From: Oscillospiraceae bacterium
Lineage (GTDB): Bacteria > Bacillota > Clostridia > Oscillospirales > Ruminococcaceae
DNA length: 5,311 bases
Reading direction: 5' to 3'
Assembly (NCBI GenBank): GCA_022511485.1
Contig: JAFLUJ010000093.1
Span: forward strand, 1 to 5,311
The notes beneath the pieces were generated by a model that had not been told where the DNA came from, made no database searches, and worked only from the letters and a program-made list of their open reading frames with translations. The position numbers and the translations under genes were made by a program. This document shows, piece after piece, positions 1-4,886 of the stretch. Numbering within the stretch: the first letter of the stretch is position 1; the number at the start of each line of letters is the position of its first letter.

Positions 1-255
1 TTTACTTTCGATGTCTTTTTCAAGATGATAAATGCTGCCTTCTTTATCTCTTAACTTATTTCTAAGCTGAACATTCTCCACGACTATTTTATAATCGTTA
101 TAGTGCGGTTTCAGCAAATCCTCTGCGGTGGGGTCGATCCAAAGGCAGCCTCTTTTGTAAACGTGTCCGTCAAGCTGACCGCCCAGCTTTTTGATTTTCT
201 TGTAGACCGCCTGATGTGAGATACTGTATTTCTTACAAAATTCGCTTACCTTCAT
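1..255 (-). CDS. Helix-turn-helix protein with C-terminal coiled coil, partial (3' end outside window)
   Basis: Not assigned to a named family. Reading leftward from 255 the frame stays open to the window edge, giving the first 85 residues. Residues 2-25 (KVSEFCKKYSISHQAVYKKI) look like a helix-turn-helix of the MerR/excisionase-like kind, followed by a short strand-rich wing (HVYKRGCLWID). From about residue 50 the chain becomes charged and helical, as expected for the start of a coiled coil. This plan, an N-terminal HTH followed by a coiled coil, occurs in small plasmid and phage proteins linked to replication or regulation. Two in-frame ATG codons exist, at 261 and 255. I chose 255 because AAGGAG at 264-269 lies 8 nt before it, whereas the ATG at 261 is only about 2 nt from that motif. 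It is third in the leftward operon, so it is probably expressed with the replication protein. A regulatory or replication-accessory role is inference from context. Confidence 0.7.
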   Translation of the reverse strand, partial: MKVSEFCKKYSISHQAVYKKIKKLGGQLDGHVYKRGCLWIDPTAEDLLKPHYNDYKIVVENVQLRNKLRDKEGSIYHLEKDIESK

Positions 256-263
256 CTTCATCT

Positions 264-269
264 CTCCTT
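264..269 (-). promoter_or_regulatory. Ribosome binding site overlapping the preceding stop codon
   Basis: Read leftward, AAGGAG shares its first two bases with the TAA stop of the replication gene (268-270). It lies 8 nt before the ATG at 255. This decides the start of the HTH/coiled-coil gene and suggests that its translation is coupled to termination on the replication gene. Confidence 0.65.
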
Positions 270-1035
270 AGTCATTGCTGTTGCCGTCTGGTTTTATTTT
301 TGGCGTGTTGTTCATAGCGTAATCCACAAGAGCCTGCAGATCATAGGAATGCTCACCGCTATCATCTGAACGCATAATATTTTCAGACGCACCTTTCCCA
401 TCTTCCGGGTCAATAATATCTTCCCACCGCTTACCGTTAAGCCATGTTGCCGGATATGGAATAAACTGACCGTTATCTTTCTGCCACTGAACAGATTTCT
501 TCTGCTGCTCCAAAGCCAAAAGAATTTCCTCTGTCAATTTATCATCTGGTTTTAGCTTTTGCCAAGCTCTTAACGCATTTTGTTTTGCGGTTTTCTTGGG
601 ATATATCGCCCAGAACCTATCGAAACGCTGCTGCATTTTGGCAGTTTCTACGTTTTCATTTGAGGGGGTAGGGGGAGTATTTGTAATCGTACTCGTATTT
701 GTGTTTGTAGTTGTATTTGTATATGTACATGACTTTGCATTGCCATTTTCGGGATTTGCATTGTTTTGCATAGGACTTGCATTGTTATATTCTGCATTTG
801 CATTGGAACGCCAGCGAGAGTTAGCACTTTCCTTACGCTTATTGGAAAGCTCTGCTGCTCTCCTGACCTGACCGTTTACAAGCGAAAATACCGCATTTTC
901 AATGGGACTAAGTTCTGTGGTTTCTTCGTGAATACAATCACGGAATAAAGCAGTAACTATCCGATCACGTTCTTCTGTGGATAAAGAGAGCAAGATGCGG
1001 ATTTCATCTTCATATAACTTTATAGATTCAGCCAT
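268..1035 (-). CDS. Phage-type replication (replisome organiser-like) protein with a repetitive linker
   Basis: The product is 255 residues. Residues 1-70 form a helical domain (EEIR.LLSLSTEERDRI pattern, then QVRRAAELSNKRKESA) like the N-terminal domain found in many Firmicutes phage and island replication proteins, similar to DUF6291. Residues 137-206 hold the hallmark FWAIYPKKTAKQNALRAWQK segment and a later PATWLNGKRWEDI segment, the C-terminal module seen in phage replisome organisers and DnaT-like or helicase-loading proteins. Known proteins of this plan bind the element's origin and recruit the host helicase or primase; that role is inferred here. Between the domains is a hydrophilic Asn/Ala linker (about 76-103) and a Thr/Asn linker (104-126), both encoded by tandem DNA repeats. 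The start overlaps the end of the upstream gene by 8 nt and follows a very strong AGGAGGTGA site, so it is translationally coupled. I cannot tell origin binding from helicase loading by sequence alone. Confidence 0.75.
   Translation of the reverse strand: MAESIKLYEDEIRILLSLSTEERDRIVTALFRDCIHEETTELSPIENAVFSLVNGQVRRAAELSNKRKESANSRWRSNANAEYNNASPMQNNANPENGNAKSCTYTNTTTNTNTSTITNTPPTPSNENVETAKMQQRFDRFWAIYPKKTAKQNALRAWQKLKPDDKLTEEILLALEQQKKSVQWQKDNGQFIPYPATWLNGKRWEDIIDPEDGKGASENIMRSDDSGEHSYDLQALVDYAMNNTPKIKPDGNSND
677..730 (-). repeat. Three tandem 18-bp repeats inside the replication gene
   Basis: On the + strand the octamer GTATTTGT recurs at 677, 695 and 713, exactly 18 bp apart. GTA is also kept at unit positions 13-15. 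The units are A+T-rich with alternating T/G tracts and encode a six-residue Thr/Asn-rich peptide repeat (for example TNTNTS). They abut the 21-bp repeats, and together they could form an A+T-rich melting region beside an iteron array. A purely protein-level linker expansion would give the same period. Confidence 0.75.
734..817 (-). repeat. Four 21-bp iteron-like repeats inside the replication gene
   Basis: On the + strand the core TTTGCATTG occurs at 734, 755 and 797, and CTTGCATTG at 776, all exactly 21 bp apart (two helical turns). Partial copies sit at 765 (TTTGCATAG) and 791 (TCTGCATTT). In the protein they encode a seven-residue repeat beginning Asn-Ala at residues 78, 85, 92 and 99. The conserved core with freely varying remainder, and the helical spacing, resemble replication iterons such as those within phage lambda gene O. 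An origin role is inference. Confidence 0.75.
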
Positions 1036-1237
1036 CTGCGTCTTTCACCTCCTCCCTTGAATGATAGCCGTAAAATTTTTCTTCAAAAAATCTGCGGCTT
1101 ACCTTTCCGGCGATAACTATGTAGCCTCGCTTTTTCAGTTCCTCATTCAGTTCTCTCACGACTTTATATGCAAAGGCTTTGCTTACATCAAGCTCCTGTG
1201 CTATTTCAGTCGCACCGATCAACATATTATTCTGCAT
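1028..1237 (-). CDS. Small winged-helix DNA-binding protein (possible excisionase or early regulator)
   Basis: The product is 69 residues. Residues 8-38 (ATEIAQELDVSKAFAYKVV, then RELNEELKKRG) form a clear helix-turn-helix, and YIVIAGKVSRRFFEEKFYG (39-57) has the look of a beta wing followed by a short helix. Proteins of this size and pattern are common as the first leftward gene of Firmicutes prophages, islands and conjugative elements, where they are called excisionase-like or transcriptional regulators. Which of the two applies cannot be seen here. It is the first gene downstream of the leftward promoter at 1311-1339, behind a leader of about 67 nt. The ATG at 1237 follows GAAAGGAG (1246-1253) with a slightly long spacing of about 10 nt. 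The nearby ATG at 1242-1244 is out of frame. Its final codons contain the ribosome binding site of the replication gene, and the two genes overlap by 8 nt. Confidence 0.8.
   Translation of the reverse strand: MQNNMLIGATEIAQELDVSKAFAYKVVRELNEELKKRGYIVIAGKVSRRFFEEKFYGYHSREEVKDADG
1045..1053 (-). promoter_or_regulatory. Strong ribosome binding site of the replication gene, inside the upstream gene
   Basis: Read leftward the motif is AGGAGGTGA, a full match to the anti-Shine-Dalgarno region, 9 nt before the ATG at 1035. It is embedded in the Glu-Glu-Val codons near the end of the small winged-helix gene. With the 8-nt gene overlap this predicts high and coupled translation of the replication protein. 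Confidence 0.8.
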
Positions 1238-1267
1238 AACATATATGCTCCTTTCTATTTAGATTCT

Positions 1268-1304
1268 AATACATAATATGAATTTAAAGTTCGTATTATG
1301 TATT
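1268..1304. promoter_or_regulatory. Large inverted-repeat operator at the leftward transcription start
   Basis: The left arm AATACATAATATGAA (1268-1282) and the right arm TTCGTATTATGTATT (1290-1304) are inverted copies matching at 14 of 15 positions around a 7-nt spacer. The repeat begins at the predicted +1 of the leftward promoter, so a bound dimer or tetramer would block the start of transcription. A related 15-bp site recurs at 1338-1352. The expected binder is the Cro/CI-type repressor encoded at 1423-2013; this is inference. The same bases would also form a 5' hairpin in the leftward mRNA. Confidence 0.7.
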
Positions 1305-1310
1305 AATTAC

Positions 1311-1339
1311 ATTATATACCAGCTTTTCTTGCTTGTCAA
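1311..1339 (-). promoter_or_regulatory. Consensus promoter of the leftward early operon
   Basis: Read leftward, TTGACA (1334-1339) and TATAAT (1311-1316) are both perfect housekeeping-sigma hexamers separated by exactly 17 nt. The predicted start is near 1304, giving a leader of about 67 nt before the small winged-helix gene. Such a strong promoter is expected to need tight repression, and half-sites lie across its -35 box (1338-1352) and immediately after its start (1268-1304). Confidence 0.88.
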
Positions 1340-1352
1340 TACATTTTACGAA
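1338..1352. promoter_or_regulatory. Operator half-site over the leftward -35 box
   Basis: AATACATTTTACGAA matches the inverse of the right arm of the main operator (AATACATAATACGAA) at 13 of 15 positions. Its first two bases overlap the leftward -35 hexamer at 1334-1339. Opposite it, TTCGTATAATAATAT at 1379-1393 is a weaker copy (10 of 15) lying in the spacer of the rightward promoter. Confidence 0.6.
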
Positions 1353-1372
1353 TTTTATTTTAAAATTTTTAC

Positions 1373-1401
1373 TTGCATTTCGTATAATAATATGTTATAA
1401 T
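1373..1401 (+). promoter_or_regulatory. Promoter of the repressor-integrase operon
   Basis: TTGCAT (1373-1378) and TATAAT (1396-1401) are 17 nt apart, and TG at 1393-1394 gives an extended -10 (TGTTATAAT). The predicted start near 1408 leaves only about 15 nt of leader, nearly all of it ribosome binding site. A weak operator half-site (TTCGTATAATAATAT, 1379-1393) fills the spacer, so repressor autoregulation is plausible. Confidence 0.8.
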
Positions 1402-1409
1402 GTTTCAAA

Positions 1410-1416
1410 GAGGTGA
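1410..1416 (+). promoter_or_regulatory. Ribosome binding site that supports a TTG start
   Basis: GAGGTGA lies 6 nt before TTG at 1423. The next in-frame ATG is at 1498, inside the DNA-binding domain and without such a site, so the TTG is the likely start of the repressor. Confidence 0.75.
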
Positions 1417-1422
1417 TTTTTC

Positions 1423-2013
1423 TTGAATAAGGAGACTGTTTCCAAATTAGTTGGTGAGCGTATAGCTGAATGTCGGAAGAAAAAAGGATTGACTGGTATG
1501 ACCCAGTCTGATCTGGCAGCTAAGTTAGGCAAATCATTGAGAACCATTCAGAAATATGAAAGCGGCGATATTGATATTACGCTGTCTGCCCTTGTGGAAA
1601 TATCCGAAGTATTAGGAGTATCTGTAAATTATTTGGTTGGTTATCAGCCGTCACATATAAAACTGGAATCCCTTTCCGATGTACAAGCCTTTATCATTGA
1701 GCTTGACAAAAAGGAAGAACTTCATTTTGACCTTGATGTAAACAAAGATGATAACCAATGCAGCTGTTCCTTAACATTTTCATCGCCGGATATACATTCG
1801 ATACTGAATTCAGAGCTTTGTCGCTTTTTGGAAACATTTAAGACCAACAGAGAGGCATTACAGTCCTACTGGATAGATTATGAAACCTTTGAGGCGTGGG
1901 CGAATAGTGCTGTGGAGAAAAATCAGCTCTCATTTATCCATGATCGTGAAATTAAGCCATTAGACAGCTCCGAGCTTGCAAAAAAGCGTGAGGAACTCAA
2001 CAAGAAAGACTAA
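1423..2013 (+). CDS. Cro/CI-type (XRE family) transcriptional repressor
   Basis: The product is 196 residues, with a TTG start supported by GAGGTGA 6 nt upstream. Residues 8-73 are a classic XRE/HTH_3 domain: RIAECRKKKGLTGMTQSDLA, then KLGKSLRTIQKYESG (recognition helix about 37-46), then LSALVEISEVLGVSVNYLVGY. The C-terminal 120 residues are not recognised. I see no S24/LexA-type self-cleavage domain (no Ala-Gly cleavage site followed by Ser and Lys motifs) and no HExxH metallopeptidase motif. The gene lies between a divergent promoter region with operator-like repeats and the integrase gene, 17 nt upstream of the latter, so the two form one operon. Inferred role: it represses the strong leftward promoter and keeps the element quiescent. 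Without a visible cleavage domain, relief of repression probably needs a separate protein such as an antirepressor. Confidence 0.88.
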   Translation: MNKETVSKLVGERIAECRKKKGLTGMTQSDLAAKLGKSLRTIQKYESGDIDITLSALVEISEVLGVSVNYLVGYQPSHIKLESLSDVQAFIIELDKKEELHFDLDVNKDDNQCSCSLTFSSPDIHSILNSELCRFLETFKTNREALQSYWIDYETFEAWANSAVEKNQLSFIHDREIKPLDSSELAKKREELNKKD

Positions 2014-2030
2014 CAGAAAGGAAGGATACT

Positions 2031-3110
2031 ATGTCTGTAACAAAGGATACCAAAACAGGTAAGTGGATGTCGCAGATCCGCATAACCGATTGGCAGGGGA
2101 AAACCGTTCACAAAAAGAAAAGAGGCTTCTCTACAAAGCGAGAAGCTCTTGAATGGGAACGTGATTTCATTTCTCGGAATAAGGGCAGCGTTAATATGAA
2201 ATTCGGGGACTTTCTGCAAGTCTATCTGAACGATATGAGCCAAAGACTGAAACATTCCACCCTTGAAAACAAGAGATACATGATTGAACTTAAAATAGCA
2301 CCTTATTTTTCAAAAATGCCTATCAATGAAATAAAGCCTACTGATATAAGAGACTGGCAGAACTCATTGACAAGCTATCGTGATGAAAAAGGGAACGGAT
2401 ATTCCCAGACCTATCTGAAAGCCATAAACAATCAGATAACAGCAATTTTTAATTATGCGGTGAAATATTATGATCTGCGTGAAAATCCTTGTCATAAGGC
2501 AGGAAGTATCGGAAAGAAAAATGCCGATGAGATGTCATTCTGGACAAAGCCGGAATTTGAGCAGTTTATAGAGGCTGTGAAAGACAAACAGTTATCTTAT
2601 ACCTTGTTTATGACATTATACTATACGGGTATCAGAGAGGGAGAAGTTCTTGCGCTCACGCCTGCTGATATAGATTTCGACAAAAAGACCATTACGATCA
2701 ACAAAAGCTATCAACGGCTGAACAAGGAAGATATAATCACCACTCCCAAAACACCTAAAAGCAACAGAGTCATAGTTATACCGCAATTTCTGTGTGATTG
2801 CCTGAAAGATTACATATCTCATTGCTACGAGCTACAGCCGACCGACAGATTATTTCCCTGCACAAAATACTATTTATCTCACGAAATGGACAGAGGTTGC
2901 AAAAAGTCCGGCGTAAAAAGAATTCGGGTACACGATATACGCCATAGCCACGCAAGTCTTTTAGTGGAGATGGGATTCTCTCCGCTGCTGATCGCTGAAC
3001 GGCTCGGACACGAAAAAGTCCAGACCACGATGGAAACATATAGCCACCTTTACCCCAACAAGCAAGCTGAGGTTGCCGAAAAGCTTGATGGGGATATAAA
3101 AATACCGTAA
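2031..3110 (+). CDS. int: Tyrosine recombinase (site-specific integrase)
   Basis: The product is 359 residues, a normal length for phage or conjugative-element integrases. Residues 1-50 form the arm-type DNA-binding domain (TKTGKWMSQIRI, then KKKRGFSTKREALEWE). Residues 56-150 form the SAM-like core-binding domain (FGDFLQVYLNDM, then YLKAINNQITAIFNYAV). Residues 170-345 are the catalytic domain, with all expected residues visible: Arg202 (TGIREGE), Lys240 (TTPKTPKSNR), His301 and Arg304 (HDIRHSHASL), His327 (ERLGHEKV) and nucleophile Tyr337 (METYSHLYP). It catalyses element integration and, with a helper protein, excision. The ATG follows AAGGAAGGA (2018-2026). It is second in the repressor operon. 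Its last codons run into a tandem 11-bp repeat and then the guaA 3' end, so guaA is the likely attachment gene. The nearest familiar relatives are integrases of Firmicutes prophages and Tn916-like elements. Confidence 0.96.
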   Translation: MSVTKDTKTGKWMSQIRITDWQGKTVHKKKRGFSTKREALEWERDFISRNKGSVNMKFGDFLQVYLNDMSQRLKHSTLENKRYMIELKIAPYFSKMPINEIKPTDIRDWQNSLTSYRDEKGNGYSQTYLKAINNQITAIFNYAVKYYDLRENPCHKAGSIGKKNADEMSFWTKPEFEQFIEAVKDKQLSYTLFMTLYYTGIREGEVLALTPADIDFDKKTITINKSYQRLNKEDIITTPKTPKSNRVIVIPQFLCDCLKDYISHCYELQPTDRLFPCTKYYLSHEMDRGCKKSGVKRIRVHDIRHSHASLLVEMGFSPLLIAERLGHEKVQTTMETYSHLYPNKQAEVAEKLDGDIKIP

Positions 3111-3130
3111 ATGTAGCCAAAATGTAGCCA
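3109..3130 (+). repeat. Tandem 11-bp direct repeat, probable integrase arm-type sites
   Basis: AAATGTAGCCA occurs twice back to back (3109-3119 and 3120-3130), starting inside the integrase stop codon. Integrases with this kind of N-terminal domain bind short direct repeats flanking the attachment core, and this pair is about 70 bp from the guaA stop. The repeat is seen directly; its function is inferred. Confidence 0.7.
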
Positions 3131-3142
3131 CTAAAATTAAAA

Positions 3143-3184
3143 AAATCCGTTTAAATGACTATTTTAAGCCATTTAAACGGATTT
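3143..3184 (-). terminator. Intrinsic terminator for guaA, possibly also acting on int
   Basis: Perfect 15-bp inverted repeat: AAATCCGTTTAAATG (3143-3157) and CATTTAAACGGATTT (3170-3184), with a 12-nt loop. Read leftward, the stem ends in a run of seven T residues (3139-3145), the expected orientation for guaA, whose stop is 16 bp upstream. Read rightward, the following bases are A-rich with a weaker T run at 3195-3199, so termination of int from the other side is less certain. The stem is A+T-rich, with CCG/CGG as its only strong segment. Confidence 0.75.
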
Positions 3185-3199
3185 AAAATTATTATTTTT

Positions 3200-3240
3200 C
3201 TATTCCCACTCTATTGTGGCAGGCGGTTTTGTCGTAACGT
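3200..3240 (-). other. Probable attachment site (attL or attR) at the guaA 3' end
   Basis: This stretch encodes the invariant GuaA C-terminus (TKPPATIEWE and the stop). It lies immediately beyond the integrase gene, arm-type repeats and terminator. The guaA 3' end is an established insertion hotspot in which the element restores the gene end. The exact crossover cannot be set, because the second copy of the duplicated core is outside the window. Confidence 0.6.
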
Positions 3241-4738
3241 CGTACACCACGCGATTTATTGATTTCACCTCGTTGACTATCCTGTTTGCGCATATCGAGA
3301 GAACTTCATATGGTATCTTTGCAAAGTCGGCGGTCATAAAATCCGTGGTGGTAACGCCTCTAAGGGCGAGGGTGTAATCGTATGTTCTGCCGTCTCCCAT
3401 TACTCCGACAGAGCGCATATTTGTCAGGACGGCAAAGTATTGGTGGATCTCCTTATCAAGTCCTGCTTTGGCGATTTCCTCGCGGAAGATGTAGTCTGCA
3501 TCTTGGAGGATTCCCAGCTTTTCGTCGGTTATCTCTCCGATGATGCGTATTGCAAGTCCCGGGCCGGGGAAGGGCTGGCGGTCAACAAGTACATCCGAAA
3601 GTCCCAATTCACGTCCGAGAGCCCGCACCTCGTCCTTGAAAAGCATCCGCAACGGCTCAATTATCTCCTTGAAGTCCACGTAGTCCGGAAGTCCGCCTAC
3701 GTTGTGGTGTGATTTGATAACTGCGGCGTCTCCTGTTCCGCTTTCTATGATGTCCGGGTAGATCGTCCCCTGGACAAGGAAGTCCACCTTGCCGATCTTC
3801 TTTGCCTCCTGCTCGAAAACACGGATGAATTCTTCGCCGATTATTTTTCTCTTTGTCTCCGGATCTGACACTCCCTGCATTTTTGACATGAACTGTTCCT
3901 TGGCATTGACCCGGACAAAGTTTATTCCCCAGCCGGCAAAGGCTTCTTCGATCTCGTCTCCTTCGTTCTTGCGCATGAATCCATGATCTACAAATATGCA
4001 GGTCAGTTTGTCTCCCACCGCTTTCGCCAGCAGGGCTGCTGCTACTGAGCTGTCCACACCTCCGGAAAGAGCCAACAGTACCTTGCCGTCTCCCACCTTT
4101 TCACGGATATTCTTTATGGCTGTTTCTGCGTAGCCTCCCATTGTCCAGTCGCCCGTACATCCGCAGACGTTATACAGAAATCCCCTCAGCATTGCTGTTC
4201 CGTTTTCGGTGTGGTTCACTTCCGGGTGAAACTGCACGGCGTACAGCTTCTTCTCCGGACACTCCATTGCTGCGGTGGGACAGCAGTCGGTGTGAGCGGT
4301 CACCTTAAATCCCTCCGGGACTTTTTCTATGTAGTCGGTATGGCTCATCCAGGAAATTCCCTTTTGAGGAAGTCCCTTAAATACGGCAGAGGAAACGTCA
4401 TAATTGGTCTCTGTCTTGCCGTATTCGCTTGTTATCGCTGTGGTGACCTTGCCTCCCAGCAGATGTGCCATGAGCTGGCAGCCGTAGCATATCCCAAGAA
4501 TGGGTATGCCAAGCTCGAAAATTTCCTTTGAGCAGGAGGGGGAGTCCTCTTTATAGACGCTGTTCGGACCTCCGGTGAAGATAATTCCAACAGGGTCTAA
4601 GGCTTTTATATCCTGAATGGGAGTTTTGTATGACTTTACTTCGCAGTATACTCCGCACTCTCTGACGCGTCTTGCGATAAGCTGATTGTACTGTCCGCCG
4701 AAATCAAGAACTATTACGAGCTGATGTGTGTCCGACAT
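3200..4738 (-). CDS. guaA: GMP synthase (glutamine-hydrolysing)
   Basis: Converts XMP to GMP using ATP and glutamine, the last step of de novo guanine nucleotide synthesis in the cytoplasm. The product is 512 residues from the chosen start, typical for the family. Residues 7-190 are the class I glutamine amidotransferase domain, with nucleophile Cys84 (LGICYGCQ) and partners His171 and Glu173 (VQFHPEVNHTENG). Residues 215-395 are the ATP pyrophosphatase domain, with P-loop SGGVDSS at 225-231. The rest is the dimerisation domain ending KPPATIEWE, so the gene is intact despite the neighbouring insertion. ATG codons at 4759 and 4747 are also in frame. I chose 4738 because AAAGGA (4748-4753) lies 9 nt before it, and the predicted transcript starts near 4761, too close for 4759. 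Stop is TAG. It appears monocistronic, with its own promoter and terminator, and looks like host DNA with higher G+C than the element genes. Confidence 0.98.
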   Translation of the reverse strand: MSDTHQLVIVLDFGGQYNQLIARRVRECGVYCEVKSYKTPIQDIKALDPVGIIFTGGPNSVYKEDSPSCSKEIFELGIPILGICYGCQLMAHLLGGKVTTAITSEYGKTETNYDVSSAVFKGLPQKGISWMSHTDYIEKVPEGFKVTAHTDCCPTAAMECPEKKLYAVQFHPEVNHTENGTAMLRGFLYNVCGCTGDWTMGGYAETAIKNIREKVGDGKVLLALSGGVDSSVAAALLAKAVGDKLTCIFVDHGFMRKNEGDEIEEAFAGWGINFVRVNAKEQFMSKMQGVSDPETKRKIIGEEFIRVFEQEAKKIGKVDFLVQGTIYPDIIESGTGDAAVIKSHHNVGGLPDYVDFKEIIEPLRMLFKDEVRALGRELGLSDVLVDRQPFPGPGLAIRIIGEITDEKLGILQDADYIFREEIAKAGLDKEIHQYFAVLTNMRSVGVMGDGRTYDYTLALRGVTTTDFMTADFAKIPYEVLSICANRIVNEVKSINRVVYDVTTKPPATIEWE

Positions 4739-4747
4739 TTTCAACAT

Positions 4748-4753
4748 TCCTTT
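4748..4753 (-). promoter_or_regulatory. Ribosome binding site deciding the guaA start
   Basis: Read leftward, AAAGGA lies 9 nt before the ATG at 4738. It directly abuts the ATG at 4747 and lies downstream of the ATG at 4759, so neither of those could use it. Confidence 0.7.
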
Positions 4754-4767
4754 CAACATTTTAATCC

Positions 4768-4796
4768 ATTATATCATAAGTCGGACGGAAACGCAA
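4768..4796 (-). promoter_or_regulatory. guaA promoter with extended -10
   Basis: Read leftward, TTGCGT (4791-4796) and TATAAT (4768-4773) are 17 nt apart, and TG before the -10 gives TGATATAAT. The predicted start near 4761 gives a leader of about 23 nt. That leaves no room for a purine riboswitch downstream of this promoter. Confidence 0.75.
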
Positions 4797-4886
4797 CCGT
4801 AATTTTCTAACTTATCAGGCGAGTTTATAAAAAAGGATAAGTATCATCAGTCTTGCGGGAACGTCCTGAAAACAAGTGCCGATCGG

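Larger units (their letters stand above)
1..3202. mobile_element. End of an integrated phage-like or island-like element, inserted at the 3' end of guaA
   Basis: Seen: a tyrosine integrase gene ends 89 bp from the guaA stop codon. Behind it lie a Cro/CI-type repressor, a divergent control region, a small DNA-binding protein, a phage-type replication protein and a further HTH protein. Known: tyrosine integrases usually lie next to their attachment site, and the guaA 3' end is a recurrent target for islands and conjugative elements, including some staphylococcal pathogenicity islands. Inferred: everything left of the guaA stop is acquired DNA, and the junction lies somewhere around 3185-3240. 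The left end is outside the window, so the class (prophage, phage-inducible island, integrative conjugative element) is undecided. No structural, packaging or conjugation gene is visible. Confidence 0.8.

Noticed and set aside
662..676. Two G5 runs as a G-quadruplex
   Set aside because: Only two runs are present within reach; four are needed for an intramolecular quadruplex. They encode the Pro-Pro-Thr-Pro part of the linker.
596..871. Rightward open frame of 91 codons opposite the replication gene, with a Val/Phe-rich stretch
   Set aside because: It is the complement of the repetitive Thr/Asn linker; the apparent hydrophobic segment is a by-product of the T/G-rich repeat, and no ribosome binding site or promoter supports it.
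1119..1126. Extra copy of the ATGTAGCC arm-repeat core
   Set aside because: A single 8-bp match inside the winged-helix coding sequence, without the flanking A residues or a tandem partner; expected by chance or by coding constraint.
2776..3120. Leftward open frame of 114 codons opposite the integrase catalytic domain
   Set aside because: The sense frame carries a complete, well-known catalytic set; the antisense product has no family-like features.
4811..4841. CTTATC/GATAAG inverted repeat as a terminator for the GyrI-like gene
   Set aside because: Only 6 bp of stem with a 19-nt loop and A+T-rich; the nearby T run does not directly follow a stable stem. Termination here is unproven.
4760..4886. 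Possible purine riboswitch ahead of guaA
   Set aside because: The predicted promoter leaves only about 23 nt of leader, and I see no aptamer-like set of paired stems with conserved loops in this stretch.
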